Shown one piece after another: positions 27,131 to 36,560 of a stretch of 64,000 nt of DNA; position 1 is the first letter of the stretch, and every line of letters begins with the position of its first letter. The DNA lies in assembly GCF_032271945.1 (NCBI RefSeq), contig NZ_CP130319.1:1755001-1819000 (forward strand). Direction: 5' to 3'. Source of the stretch: Paenibacillus sp. MBLB1832. Its GTDB lineage: Bacteria > Bacillota > Bacilli > Paenibacillales > NBRC-103111. Position numbers and translations under genes: made by a program. The notes beneath the pieces were generated by a model. The model had not been told where the DNA came from, made no database searches, and saw only the letters and a list, made by a program, of their open reading frames with translations.

Positions 27131-28696
27131 ATGAAAAAAGGACATGCAAGTAAGGTAGTACTCATTGCTGCTCTAGCTGTTACGACAGCACTGGCAGGCT
27201 GTTCAAAATCAACGGAAGAAGGCAATAAGGCAAAACCTGCGACTTCAGCGGCGCCAGCTACACCGTCTACACCAACGACGATCGATTTAATGACGATTAA
27301 TTATGATGGTGTAGTACCCAAAGAAGATAACGCAGTACTACTTGAAATGCAGAAACGCACGAATACGAAGCTGAACATTAATTTTGTGCCCTCCAACAAT
27401 TATGGAGACAAATTTAAAGTTGTACTAGCATCTGGTGAAATTCCGGACGTTATTCTTACCACAGGTATTTCAGATTCGGTTACGACTCAGGCTATCAGGC
27501 AAGGTGCTTTCTGGGATTTGACACCGTACTTGAAAGACTATCCGAATCTTCAGAAAACATATCCGAAGGACAGCTTTGAAAATACCAAAGTAGATGGTAA
27601 GATCTATGGTCTTCCTAGACCTCGTCCACTTGTTGGCGGAGCTGCATTCCCTGCTCTCCGTCAGGATTGGCTGGAAAAGCTTAACCTGAAAATGCCGGAA
27701 AATATGGAAGAGCTTTATACCGTGCTGAAAGCGTTCACCGAAAAGGATCCGGATGGCAACGGTGTTAAGGATACGTATGGTCTTGCAGGCTCCGTGGCGG
27801 AAGGCTATATGGATAAGTTGGTTTGGGTCAGTGATGTATTTGCAGGCAATAATAACTTTGATATTTTTAAAGATGGAAAAATGGTGTGGAGAGACTTCGA
27901 ACCTTCTGAACGAGAAGCGATTCTATGGCTTCAACGCGCTTACAAAGAAGGCGTGCTAATGCCTGACTTTGGCATTATGAAAGGCTCCCAAGCGATTGAT
28001 GCCATGAAGCAAGGCAAAGTAGGCGCAATTGGCACATCCATGGATTCAAAAAATATGGGTGAGTGGATTGCAAATTTAAAGAAAATGGATCCGAAGGCGA
28101 ATGTGGCTCATGTACCAACGTTGATTTCTCCAGCTACGGGTAAGAAATATGCGATTAAAGAAGCCGGCGTATTCGGCAACTACCTCATTAATAAGAAAGT
28201 TCCGGAAGCGAAATTGAAGCAAATTCTGGCCTTCTTCGATTACGGCGCTACGCCTGAAGGTATGGAGCTTGGCAATTATGGAGTCAAAGATGTTCATTTC
28301 AAAGTTGTTGATGGTGTGAAAACAAGAACGGATGAGTGGAAAAACATCGCTGCACAGCCGCTTACCAATATCTGGACGCTGGTAGATCCGTATTCCCGTA
28401 TAGCGCCGACAGCTGATTATACATCGGAGCTGCGTGATCGTGATAAAAAAATCATCGACGAGCGTTTGCAGTATGGCGTATTTATCAATACAAGCGGTAT
28501 TACATCCGATACGTATCTAAAAGTCGGGCCAGAATTAGGCAAGAAAGTACAGGATATGAGAATGAAGGTCATTCTGGGCAAAGAGACGATCGAAGCTTGG
28601 GATAAATTCGTTGATGCCATGAAGAAAGATCCGACGAATATCAAAATACAAGAAGAAAAATTAGCGAGCTATAAAGCGATTTATGGCGGAAAATAA
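27131..28696 (+). CDS. Sugar ABC transporter solute-binding lipoprotein
   Basis: A 521-residue LplA-like lipoprotein: signal peptide with lipobox LAGC, a Thr/Pro/Ala-rich linker, then the binding domain with RPRPLVGGAAFPALRQDWLE and the calcium-type loop DPDGNGVKDTYG. It ends with the usual KVILGKETIEAWDKFV motif. It is the last gene of the permease operon and a hairpin terminator follows. Its substrate is probably the product of the beta-helix enzymes on either side, which would fit the shared regulation, but this is inference. Confidence 0.94.
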   Translation: MKKGHASKVVLIAALAVTTALAGCSKSTEEGNKAKPATSAAPATPSTPTTIDLMTINYDGVVPKEDNAVLLEMQKRTNTKLNINFVPSNNYGDKFKVVLASGEIPDVILTTGISDSVTTQAIRQGAFWDLTPYLKDYPNLQKTYPKDSFENTKVDGKIYGLPRPRPLVGGAAFPALRQDWLEKLNLKMPENMEELYTVLKAFTEKDPDGNGVKDTYGLAGSVAEGYMDKLVWVSDVFAGNNNFDIFKDGKMVWRDFEPSEREAILWLQRAYKEGVLMPDFGIMKGSQAIDAMKQGKVGAIGTSMDSKNMGEWIANLKKMDPKANVAHVPTLISPATGKKYAIKEAGVFGNYLINKKVPEAKLKQILAFFDYGATPEGMELGNYGVKDVHFKVVDGVKTRTDEWKNIAAQPLTNIWTLVDPYSRIAPTADYTSELRDRDKKIIDERLQYGVFINTSGITSDTYLKVGPELGKKVQDMRMKVILGKETIEAWDKFVDAMKKDPTNIKIQEEKLASYKAIYGGK

Positions 28697-28712
28697 TTGA
28701 TCAGGTGAATAA

Positions 28713-28752
28713 ACAGTATAATGGCTTCTGATGAAGCCATTATGCTGGTTTT
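28713..28752 (+). terminator. Rho-independent terminator
   Basis: CAGTATAATGGCTTC pairs with GAAGCCATTATGCTG around a 4-base loop, followed by TTTT. Confidence 0.88.
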
Positions 28753-28773
28753 CATTTCATTTTAGGATTTAAA

Positions 28774-28787
28774 TGTAAGCGCTTAGA
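28774..28787 (+). promoter_or_regulatory. cre-like element
   Basis: TGTAAGCGCTTAGA fits the CcpA consensus TGWAANCGNTNWCA at all but one position. It is 41 bases before the large modular gene, in a gap with no clear -35 box. Confidence 0.5.
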
Positions 28788-28827
28788 TTAGAAGTAAACG
28801 CTATAACTATCAATAAGGAGGGCATGC

Positions 28828-31800
28828 ATGTTGAAAAGAACTAGTATATGGATGTTAATAATGGCGCTCATTCTAATGGCTACAATGGCGCCAATTTTAC
28901 CAGCTTCTACGGTTTATGCAGCAGGAGGGACGATTTATGAAGCGGAAGCAGCAACAAAAGTAGATGCACCTATTCAGACAGTCGTAGGCGCTGTTTACTC
29001 GGGGGCTGGCTATGTAGATTTGGGAGCGAAGTCGAATTCGGCTAGTGTGACTTGGACAACAGTGCAAGCAGTCACATACGGAAATTACATTGTCAACATA
29101 GCATACAGTAATACGGATGCGACTCCTAAGCCGATTAGCTTAATCGTAAATGGTCAGAAGTACACCACATTCGCTGGTGACAAGACGGGGGACGGGCCGC
29201 TGCCTACTTGGAGTACCCTCACTGCTGTTGTGTTATTGAATCAAGGGAACAATACCATCAAGTTGGCTTCTGAAGGTGCTGACGGTCCACTGGTGGATGA
29301 CTTTGAATTAACTCCTTTTGCGACCATTTTTGAAGCGGAAAATGGAGCTGGAGCCGCTCATTCTAATGTATCCATCGCGGCAAATGTGGCTACTGCGCCC
29401 GGTTTTTCAGGAACAGGGTATGCCAGCATAGCAGCTGGGATTACTGGTTATATGCTGTACAACAACGTAGTCCTGCCAGAGACTGGGAAATACACGCTGA
29501 AAGTGCGGTACAGCTTGGGCAACTCAGCACGGCCATATGCGGTAACCGTAAATGGTGTCCGGGTTCAGGACGCCAAAGGAGTGTCAACTGGTACTTGGGC
29601 CAACTGGACCTATGAGGAGCTGACGGGGTTAGATTTTCATGCGGGTGTGAATACGCTAAAGATCGAACGAATCGGTGTGAATGCTACCCCTGTTATTGAT
29701 CGGTTTGAGCTCGTGAGCGAAAAACCGTTTGATGTTGGGGATCAAACGTTCCGCACGACGTCCTTCGAGTCTTCCGATGTGGACCCCGTCATTGCTAATA
29801 CGGCGACAGATGGTGTATTGAATTCACCTGTAATCATTGGAAGTGCGCTGAAGAGCACATCTGCGAGCACAGTAAAGATTGTGAGCACTGCAGGAAACCG
29901 TTGGGCAGAAGTGACTGTACCGGCAGAAAAACCGGGCATCATTGGCTTTCCGTTCCACTCTAGCTGGCTTCCGCCGGTGCCGATGAAGAGTTATACGTTG
30001 GAATCCAGCTTTATGCTGAAGGATGAGAAGGCGAATTACATCTTTAAGCTGATTACCGCAGCCGGGATGGAAAGCCCGATCTTCGCCTTTGGCATGGATT
30101 ACAACAAAATCTATGCCCGTTCCAACAACTCTGCGGCTGGGGCATTGGCAGCAAGAGCTGATTGGAGCGTTAATACCCTCTATAAAGTGAAACTTGTGTT
30201 CCACTTAGATACGAAAAGCTATGATATGTATCTGAATAATACGAAAATCGTGAACAGCGAACCGCTTCAAAATGATGCTTATCTGGGCGGTTTAAAGGGT
30301 TTCTTCCTTGAAGTTAAAGATGGAGCGCGGCAGGAAACCAAAATTCTCGTTGACGATGTCCAACTGTCGGGGTCGAATACCGCAGGAACGGCACCGATCA
30401 CAAACCCGAGCCCAGGCTCAATTTTCGTCGAACAGCCTTATATTGGTCAGCCAGTCGTTTATTATGTAAGCCCATCAGGCCTCGACACAAATAACGGTCT
30501 GACGACAACAACCGCATTCAAAACGATTACTAAAGCAGTAAGCGTAACGAATCCAGGTGATACCGTCAACATCATGCCAGGAACCTACTCTCCTGGAAAC
30601 GATGCGAACGATTTTGTTCTTATAAATCGCTCAGGAGCGAAAGACGTGAAGACCGGGGTAGAATCTTACATTACTTATAAAGCTTATGACCCTGCTAATA
30701 AACCGAAGCTGCTGCTTCCCCCTAACATAAAGGGTGTATGGGATATGATAGATGTAAGCGCAAATTACATTATCATCGATGGTCTTGAAATCGAGGGCAA
30801 TAATTTAAACATAACATTGGCACAAGGAGAAGCCAATTATGCGAGTAAGGTAGCCGGCGGCACTGATTGGTCTACCTATGCCTTGACCAACACTAACGGG
30901 ATGACCATGCACGGTCATCACATTATTACCCGAAACAACCATGTTCATCATTTGTCGGGTGGAGGAATTACAGGCAGCGGCGATTACATCACGATTGAGA
31001 ACAATGATATTCACTCCAACAGTTGGTATACCTTCTATGCCACTAGCGGTATCAGTCTAATTAATGATGTAGATTTCGACAACAATACCACCGACTACAA
31101 AATTTTCGTTCGGAACAACCGCGTTTATGACAATGAAACCAAGGTGAAATGGGAACAAACCAAAGGATATTCCGATGGCAATGGCATCATCTTTGATGTA
31201 GATGATAAATACAAGGGCAAAAAGCTGGTAACGAACAACATTGTTTATGACAATGGCGGCGGCGGCATACACATCTATAAAAGCAATAATGTTCATGTTA
31301 TCAACAACACGATCTATCATAATAGTAGGAGTCCATATTTAAAATATCCCAATATGGATGTGAATTCCGGTGATAATAATATCTTCTTAAATAATATCTC
31401 TATTGCCAGAGATGAAGCTGGAGAATATGCAAATGGAAGCGGTGGATGGAATAATCTTTTTGCAAACAATATATATGGCGGTTTAACCCGTTTCTTAGGA
31501 AAAAATGAGCGTGTAATAGATCCGAAGTTTGTATCTGTAACGGGAGTCGTTTATGATTTCCACTTGCTTCCAGATTCACCTGCTATTGATTATGGTACTC
31601 GCACACTTGCACCCCTTATTGATTATGATGGTCATTTGCGCCCGTATGCAGGTGCGGGATCACAGAATCGTGTAGATATTGGTGCCTACGAAACAGAGTA
31701 TAATAACCCTGCCTACTTAGTGGACGATACCGTAACAATTACTGAGCCGACGCCAGAAGTGGCCAAAGCGGCAACAGCCGCCAAAGGTACACCAGTGATT

Positions 31801-33465
31801 GATGGGCAAACCGATGATTTATGGTCTACAACAGAGAGTTTCCAAGCCCTTTATGTCAGCGACAATACGAAACCTGCACCCATTGCAACTGTCCGTTTGT
31901 TATGGGACGAACATCACCTGTATGTACACGCTCAAGTGGCCGACACTACGCTAAATGCGTCAGGCGGAAACCTGTGGGAGCATGATTCGATGGAATTTTT
32001 CGTGGATGAGAATGACGCCAAGACACTTTCCTATCAAGCTGACGACAGACACTATCGTGTCAATTATTTGAACTTGAAGAGCGGCGGTACGAATGTTACC
32101 CCAGATATCTTCACATCCGCCACAAGTGTTGTTCCAGGTGGATACATCATTGAAGCGGCACTCCCTCTGACAAGCATTACCGCTTCGGTTGGTACTGTCA
32201 TAGGATTTGACGCTGGCGCCAGCGATGACAGCAATTATGATGGTATTCGGGATAATGCAACCATGTGGAGCAACAGAAGGATCAATTCATATGCATCTAC
32301 GCAATTGTTTGGCAATGTTACGTTGGTAGCTCCTGTTACCCTGACAGGAATAACTCCTGTAGCAGTGAGTACAATGGTGGGGACTGCACCAACGCTTCCT
32401 TCCGTCGTGACCGCTGTGTACAGCAACAGCTCTACATCTACGGTGAATGTGAATTGGGATGCCATAAGCCCAAGCCGTTATGCAACTGTGGGAAGTTTTA
32501 CAGTGAACGGTACTGTAGCTGGCACTGATATGAAAGCTGTTGCTTCTGTTACGGTAACTGCAGTACCTAATGTATTGCCTACAGTCAGCCTGACTGGACC
32601 CGTTAGTGAATCCATCCGCACAGCACCAGCTAATGTCGAGTTAATGGCAACGGCAGTGGACAGCGATGGTGCGATCAACAGGGTAGAATTCTATGACGGC
32701 AGCTCTCTACTAGGCAATGGTATTGCAGGCGCAGGGAATAGCTACTCATTGAATTGGATGAATATCCCGGCCGGGACTCACTCGATTAAAGCCATCGCAT
32801 ACGATGACATGGGTGGCGTTGGTATGTCCTCCACAGTCACACTTATCGTGAACGCAGCGCCAACGAATGCTCCATTGGTTGAAACGTTGACAGGACCTTC
32901 TTCCGCATTAGCTGGAAGCAGCTTCACGACGAAATACGGCATGACGCATACGGTACAAAGTACCGTTTATGCGCAGGATACGATCATTTATTACGATTCG
33001 AATGCGCTTCAGTTCGTTGATGCCGTGTCATTGAAATCTGGATACAACCTTGTCGGGAAAAGTACGAGTACACCAGGCCAGCTGAGACTTCTTGCTACTA
33101 GTACGAATTCTGGTGTGAGTACGAGTGGAGATTTGCTGGATATCACCTGGCAGGCTAAGCAGGTTAATCAGACAGTTACTTTGTCAACGTATTCTATCGT
33201 ACTTAACAATCAGAACGAGAGATTATCGACTACAGCTGCAAGCTTACCTGTAACTGTTACGAATATTCCTGAGGATATAAGCGGACCTTTAAATGGTACC
33301 AAAGATGGGCTGGTAAATCTCTACGATCTGTTGTTCGTTGCTTTAAACTATGGAAAGTCGAATGCTAGTTCGGATTGGCCGCAAGCTAGTAGAGGTGATG
33401 TGAATCAAGATGGCATCATCGACATCAGAGACTTACTAACTATTGCTAGGAAAATACTTCAATGA
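28828..33465 (+). CDS. Multimodular secreted beta-helix enzyme with cohesin and dockerin
   Basis: A 1545-residue secreted protein. Domains in order: signal peptide (1-31); two CBM35/CBM6-like modules (33-164, 165-297); a LamG/concanavalin-like domain (305-515); a right-handed beta-helix of the PL9-like type also seen at 20926 (543-955, including VKWEQTKGYSDGNGIIFD); a CBM9-like module (978-1167); two Ig-like domains (1168-1245, 1250-1342); a cohesin-type domain (1350-1478); and a C-terminal type-I-like dockerin (1484-1543) with one clear calcium repeat GDVNQDGIIDIRDLLTIARK and one degenerate repeat. The start is ATG 28828 behind AAGGAGG. The next gene encodes a cohesin-SLH protein. Cohesin and dockerin calls rest on pattern only. 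Confidence 0.88.
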   Translation: MLKRTSIWMLIMALILMATMAPILPASTVYAAGGTIYEAEAATKVDAPIQTVVGAVYSGAGYVDLGAKSNSASVTWTTVQAVTYGNYIVNIAYSNTDATPKPISLIVNGQKYTTFAGDKTGDGPLPTWSTLTAVVLLNQGNNTIKLASEGADGPLVDDFELTPFATIFEAENGAGAAHSNVSIAANVATAPGFSGTGYASIAAGITGYMLYNNVVLPETGKYTLKVRYSLGNSARPYAVTVNGVRVQDAKGVSTGTWANWTYEELTGLDFHAGVNTLKIERIGVNATPVIDRFELVSEKPFDVGDQTFRTTSFESSDVDPVIANTATDGVLNSPVIIGSALKSTSASTVKIVSTAGNRWAEVTVPAEKPGIIGFPFHSSWLPPVPMKSYTLESSFMLKDEKANYIFKLITAAGMESPIFAFGMDYNKIYARSNNSAAGALAARADWSVNTLYKVKLVFHLDTKSYDMYLNNTKIVNSEPLQNDAYLGGLKGFFLEVKDGARQETKILVDDVQLSGSNTAGTAPITNPSPGSIFVEQPYIGQPVVYYVSPSGLDTNNGLTTTTAFKTITKAVSVTNPGDTVNIMPGTYSPGNDANDFVLINRSGAKDVKTGVESYITYKAYDPANKPKLLLPPNIKGVWDMIDVSANYIIIDGLEIEGNNLNITLAQGEANYASKVAGGTDWSTYALTNTNGMTMHGHHIITRNNHVHHLSGGGITGSGDYITIENNDIHSNSWYTFYATSGISLINDVDFDNNTTDYKIFVRNNRVYDNETKVKWEQTKGYSDGNGIIFDVDDKYKGKKLVTNNIVYDNGGGGIHIYKSNNVHVINNTIYHNSRSPYLKYPNMDVNSGDNNIFLNNISIARDEAGEYANGSGGWNNLFANNIYGGLTRFLGKNERVIDPKFVSVTGVVYDFHLLPDSPAIDYGTRTLAPLIDYDGHLRPYAGAGSQNRVDIGAYETEYNNPAYLVDDTVTITEPTPEVAKAATAAKGTPVIDGQTDDLWSTTESFQALYVSDNTKPAPIATVRLLWDEHHLYVHAQVADTTLNASGGNLWEHDSMEFFVDENDAKTLSYQADDRHYRVNYLNLKSGGTNVTPDIFTSATSVVPGGYIIEAALPLTSITASVGTVIGFDAGASDDSNYDGIRDNATMWSNRRINSYASTQLFGNVTLVAPVTLTGITPVAVSTMVGTAPTLPSVVTAVYSNSSTSTVNVNWDAISPSRYATVGSFTVNGTVAGTDMKAVASVTVTAVPNVLPTVSLTGPVSESIRTAPANVELMATAVDSDGAINRVEFYDGSSLLGNGIAGAGNSYSLNWMNIPAGTHSIKAIAYDDMGGVGMSSTVTLIVNAAPTNAPLVETLTGPSSALAGSSFTTKYGMTHTVQSTVYAQDTIIYYDSNALQFVDAVSLKSGYNLVGKSTSTPGQLRLLATSTNSGVSTSGDLLDITWQAKQVNQTVTLSTYSIVLNNQNERLSTTAASLPVTVTNIPEDISGPLNGTKDGLVNLYDLLFVALNYGKSNASSDWPQASRGDVNQDGIIDIRDLLTIARKILQ

Positions 33466-33480
33466 TAAAGGCATAGCATG

Positions 33481-33523
33481 AAATCGGAGAATTGGCGCGG
33501 AGTTCAATTCTCCGATTTTATTG
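33481..33523 (+). terminator. Intercistronic terminator between dockerin enzyme and cohesin-SLH gene
   Basis: A perfect 13-bp stem (AAATCGGAGAATT at 33481-33493 with AATTCTCCGATTT at 33506-33518) runs into T residues. It should reduce read-through into the anchoring protein. Confidence 0.85.
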
Positions 33524-33546
33524 TCCAGAGAAGGGAGCTGTTCATT

Positions 33547-35271
33547 TTGATATTCAAACGATTATGTATGTTCTTGCTATGTGCAACGATGCTCTCGATA
33601 GCTGGCCTGCCTAGGGGAGTTTTCGCAGAATCGGCAGGGGATTACACCCTGATTGCAAATACAACCACGGTTCAGCAAGGAAAGGAAATAGCCATAATAG
33701 CTTCTGGAAAAATGGTGGATATGTATGCTTTTGATGCCGAGTTCACCTATGATGCTTTGAAACTGGAGTTTGTAAAGGCGGAATCGATGCTTCGCGACGG
33801 TTTCTCATTTGTTATCAAGAATGAAGGCGGTAAATTATTGCTGGCCTACACTAAATCCATGAATCAAGGACCTGAGAACACGTCCAAGGAATTGTACAAG
33901 CTCACGTTCAAAAGCAAAGCCAATGTTACTGGTGAAGCAATTGTTAAGTGGGATACTTGGAAAACGGTGAATGGGAGTGATACGTCTACTACTCATGCTA
34001 TAGGAAAAACAACATCGGTGCAGATTCAAGCAGGCGATGGTTCGGTTATAAGTAATCCGCCAACATCACAACCACCAACACCCATTCCTCCCCTGTCTGC
34101 ATTTGACGGATCTAAACTGTCAATAACGCCTACCCTCTCGGGCACGATGGCCAAGACAGAGCTCTCCCAGGAACTTCTTCAACAGCTGCTCTCCAAAGCT
34201 GTGAACGATGGGAAGGGATTGCAGAGAAGCATCATTGATCTTAAGACGACGACAGGCGCAGAAGGCTATACCCAAGGGCTGCCTGCGGTATTTTTTAAGA
34301 ACGGAAATGGGGAAAGGGAATTGGAAATTCAAACGGCAATTGGTTCCATTTCGTTACCTAATGATATGTTCAAAGAAAAGCAAATAGCGGGAGCATCCAA
34401 AGTAGAGATCTCGATAAAAGTAGCGGATACCTCGTTGTTAAAACCGGAATTGAAGCAGAAAATCGGTAACAAGCCCGTGTTGGATTTGTCCGTTTGGGTG
34501 GACGGTAGTAAAGTCCAGTGGAAAAATAACCAAGCACCCGTAACCGTAACGATTCCGTATCAATCAACACCAGATGAATTAAAGAATCCCACTCATATTG
34601 CCATTTGGTATTTGGATGGAGAAGGAAAGGTAACGAAGATACCATCTGGGAGATACGATGCAGTCACAGGTACGGTTACTTTTAAAACGACACATTTCAG
34701 TACCTATGCTGTTGCCTATGAAAGGAAGAGTTTCTCCGATCTAGATCATTTCGATTGGGCGAAAGATGCAATAGAAACACTAGTATCTAAAGGCATCGTT
34801 AACGGGACAAGTGAGGAAACCTTTGCACCGGATCATCACATCACTCGGGCTGATTTCGTATCCCTTTTGATTCGTACATTAGGTCTGGAAGCAGATTTCC
34901 AGTCTAATTTTGAGGATGTGACCTCGGATGATTATTACTATGAAGAGATTGGTATTGCGAAGCAACTTGGCATTGCAAATGGGGCAGGCGCTAACCAATT
35001 TCAGCCTAAACAAACCATTACCAGACAAGATATGATGGTTCTTGCAGCAAGAGCTATGCGTGCCGCTGTCGTTCCTCTGTTTGCGGCATCATTGAAAGAT
35101 CTATCCACCTACAGCGATAGCGGGCATGTTTCCGAATATGCGCTCGATAGTGTAGCCACCTTGGTTAAAGCTGGCATAGTGCAGGGGGATGGCGTACATT
35201 TATGGCCCGCCGCTCCTACATCGAGAGCTGAAACCGCCGTATTGGTCTATCGGTTATATAGTAGATTATAA
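33547..35271 (+). CDS. Cell-wall-anchored cohesin-SLH protein
   Basis: A 574-residue secreted protein: signal peptide (1-28, ending GVFA-ES); cohesin-type beta-sandwich (about 32-163, with DAEFTYDALKLEFVKAES and YKLTFKSKANVTGEAIV); Pro-rich linker (about 170-183); a 200-residue beta-rich domain; and three SLH repeats (about 395-440, 455-505, 520-572) with ITRADF, ITRQDM and TSRAET. SLH repeats bind pyruvylated wall polymer, so the cohesin would be displayed on the surface, possibly holding the dockerin enzyme upstream. I chose TTG 33547 behind AAGGGAG; an ATG at 33478 would put 23 extra residues, encoded by a terminator hairpin, before the signal peptide. Confidence 0.88.
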   Translation: MIFKRLCMFLLCATMLSIAGLPRGVFAESAGDYTLIANTTTVQQGKEIAIIASGKMVDMYAFDAEFTYDALKLEFVKAESMLRDGFSFVIKNEGGKLLLAYTKSMNQGPENTSKELYKLTFKSKANVTGEAIVKWDTWKTVNGSDTSTTHAIGKTTSVQIQAGDGSVISNPPTSQPPTPIPPLSAFDGSKLSITPTLSGTMAKTELSQELLQQLLSKAVNDGKGLQRSIIDLKTTTGAEGYTQGLPAVFFKNGNGERELEIQTAIGSISLPNDMFKEKQIAGASKVEISIKVADTSLLKPELKQKIGNKPVLDLSVWVDGSKVQWKNNQAPVTVTIPYQSTPDELKNPTHIAIWYLDGEGKVTKIPSGRYDAVTGTVTFKTTHFSTYAVAYERKSFSDLDHFDWAKDAIETLVSKGIVNGTSEETFAPDHHITRADFVSLLIRTLGLEADFQSNFEDVTSDDYYYEEIGIAKQLGIANGAGANQFQPKQTITRQDMMVLAARAMRAAVVPLFAASLKDLSTYSDSGHVSEYALDSVATLVKAGIVQGDGVHLWPAAPTSRAETAVLVYRLYSRL

Positions 35272-35289
35272 GAGCCAAGACGCTGTTCG

Positions 35290-35316
35290 GAGCCTTCCTA
35301 AATGGGAGGCTTTTTC
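35290..35316 (+). terminator. Rho-independent terminator
   Basis: AGCCTTCC / GGGAGGCT stem with a 5-base loop and five T, 20 bases after the cohesin-SLH stop. Confidence 0.9.
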
Positions 35317-35516
35317 AATTAGAGATGACGCAGGCGTCGATCTCGAAGCGGGAGGGGTATCCGTTCTGGGTGAAGGATGCTTTTCATCCTTTTTGCGCGC
35401 ATGCTCATGCGTGGCTGCTCTATTGTTACTACAGCGTGTATAAACAATAGGGATCTCTTATCGAATGGGACTCAGACGAGTCCCTTTTTACTGATTTTAT
35501 ATGACCCTCAGGAGCC
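35317..35516. terminator. Gap with two further terminator hairpins
   Basis: AAGGATG / CATCCTT at 35373-35391 and GGGACTC / GAGTCCC at 35467-35484 are each followed by T runs. The second sits just beyond the stop of the minus-strand hydrolase. I see no coding frame in this gap. Confidence 0.8.
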
Positions 35517-36455
35517 TCACAAATACGATCGGAAGAACGTCACCATCTGGTTAAGCATTTCCGAGGTTGCAGTATGACCTACTTCCGGATATTCGATATA
35601 GATGTATCCCTTCGGTAGTTCTCCACATTCCTGGGTAACCAATTGATGCAGTTTACGAACACCGCTGATGTTGATGACACGGTCAATCACGCCGTTCTGC
35701 ACCAGAAGAGGGATCGAATACAGCCGTTGATAATGATTCATCGGATTGTGAAAATTAACTAACGATTGCAGCTCCGGCACATATTCGTTCGGGTCCAAAC
35801 TCTCCGTATTGACGTTCCAATCCGGGGATGCGATCATCGGTGCAATCGCCTTGATTCTCCGGTCACGTGCGGCCGTTGCGAAAGAGATATACCCGCCCAT
35901 CGAAATACCGGACATCCCCAATCTATTCGGGTCCACTCGTGAATCCTTTTGCACATGGTCAAGCAATGCAATGACATCTTCCACGGTCTCATGAATCGTT
36001 TCAAAGAAACGTCGGCAATTCGTTTGCTTGTCATTGTCATAGAAATACGAATGGAACTGGGGATGCTTGCGCTCGCCATGCCATCTGACATCGATGAGGA
36101 CGACGAAAAAACCGTTCTGGGCAAGTTGGATGCCCTTATCTAAATCCATCACTTTATCCCCGGTCATCCCGTGAATAAATAGAACAGTAGGGAGCGGTGT
36201 ATCCGACTTCGGGTAACAGTAGAGAACAGGGACGCTGCGTTCCGTCACTACCGCGTGTTCCAGCAGCAGCGTTGTCTCGCTTGGTTCCAGCTTCAGCGCT
36301 TTATTGACGAAATTCGTTGCCAAATGAAGAGGGTATCCTTCCGCATTGCCGGTGATCTTGATTTGCAAAGGGTGTGAGTCTTCAGCCAATTGTCTGCAGG
36401 TTAGCCCATTCTCATGGCCTATCCTGCCGTTTAATTCAAACATTGTGTGATTCAT
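35517..36455 (-). CDS. Alpha/beta hydrolase (acyl esterase-like)
   Basis: A 312-residue cytoplasmic hydrolase of the prolyl-oligopeptidase/dienelactone-hydrolase-like group. The oxyanion region is FIHGMTG, the nucleophile elbow GISMGG carries Ser185, and Asp258 (NGVIDRV) and His294 (EVGHTAT) complete the triad. A role in removing acetyl, feruloyl or methyl esters from imported oligosaccharides would suit the cluster, but no substrate is visible. The start is ATG 36455 behind AAGGAG. Its promoter at 36494-36535 almost copies that of the AraC regulator at 22788, which suggests common control. Confidence 0.85.
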   Translation of the reverse strand: MNHTMFELNGRIGHENGLTCRQLAEDSHPLQIKITGNAEGYPLHLATNFVNKALKLEPSETTLLLEHAVVTERSVPVLYCYPKSDTPLPTVLFIHGMTGDKVMDLDKGIQLAQNGFFVVLIDVRWHGERKHPQFHSYFYDNDKQTNCRRFFETIHETVEDVIALLDHVQKDSRVDPNRLGMSGISMGGYISFATAARDRRIKAIAPMIASPDWNVNTESLDPNEYVPELQSLVNFHNPMNHYQRLYSIPLLVQNGVIDRVINISGVRKLHQLVTQECGELPKGYIYIEYPEVGHTATSEMLNQMVTFFRSYL

Positions 36456-36493
36456 GTAGCAGCAATCTCCTTCTAAATCATTAAATTTTCTCC

Positions 36494-36535
36494 ACTATAA
36501 CAGGCGAAATCATTTCGTTCAATTGCATTCTTTTT
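36494..36535 (-). promoter_or_regulatory. Hydrolase promoter with shared box
   Basis: On the minus strand: -35 TTGAAC (36517-36522), 17-base spacer, -10 TATAGT (36494-36499), preceded by AAAAAGAATGCAA. It matches 25111-25135 at 23 of 25 bases with the same geometry. Confidence 0.78.
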
Positions 36536-36560
36536 CTTGAATTAAAAGGGAATCTGAGCC

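Noticed and set aside
28828-33465. Reading the large modular gene as two genes or a frameshift product
   Set aside because: The frame is continuous over 1545 codons with orderly domain boundaries and one ribosome site at its start.
35189-35443. 84-codon frame after the cohesin-SLH gene
   Set aside because: It overlaps the end of that gene and runs through two terminator hairpins, with no recognisable protein.
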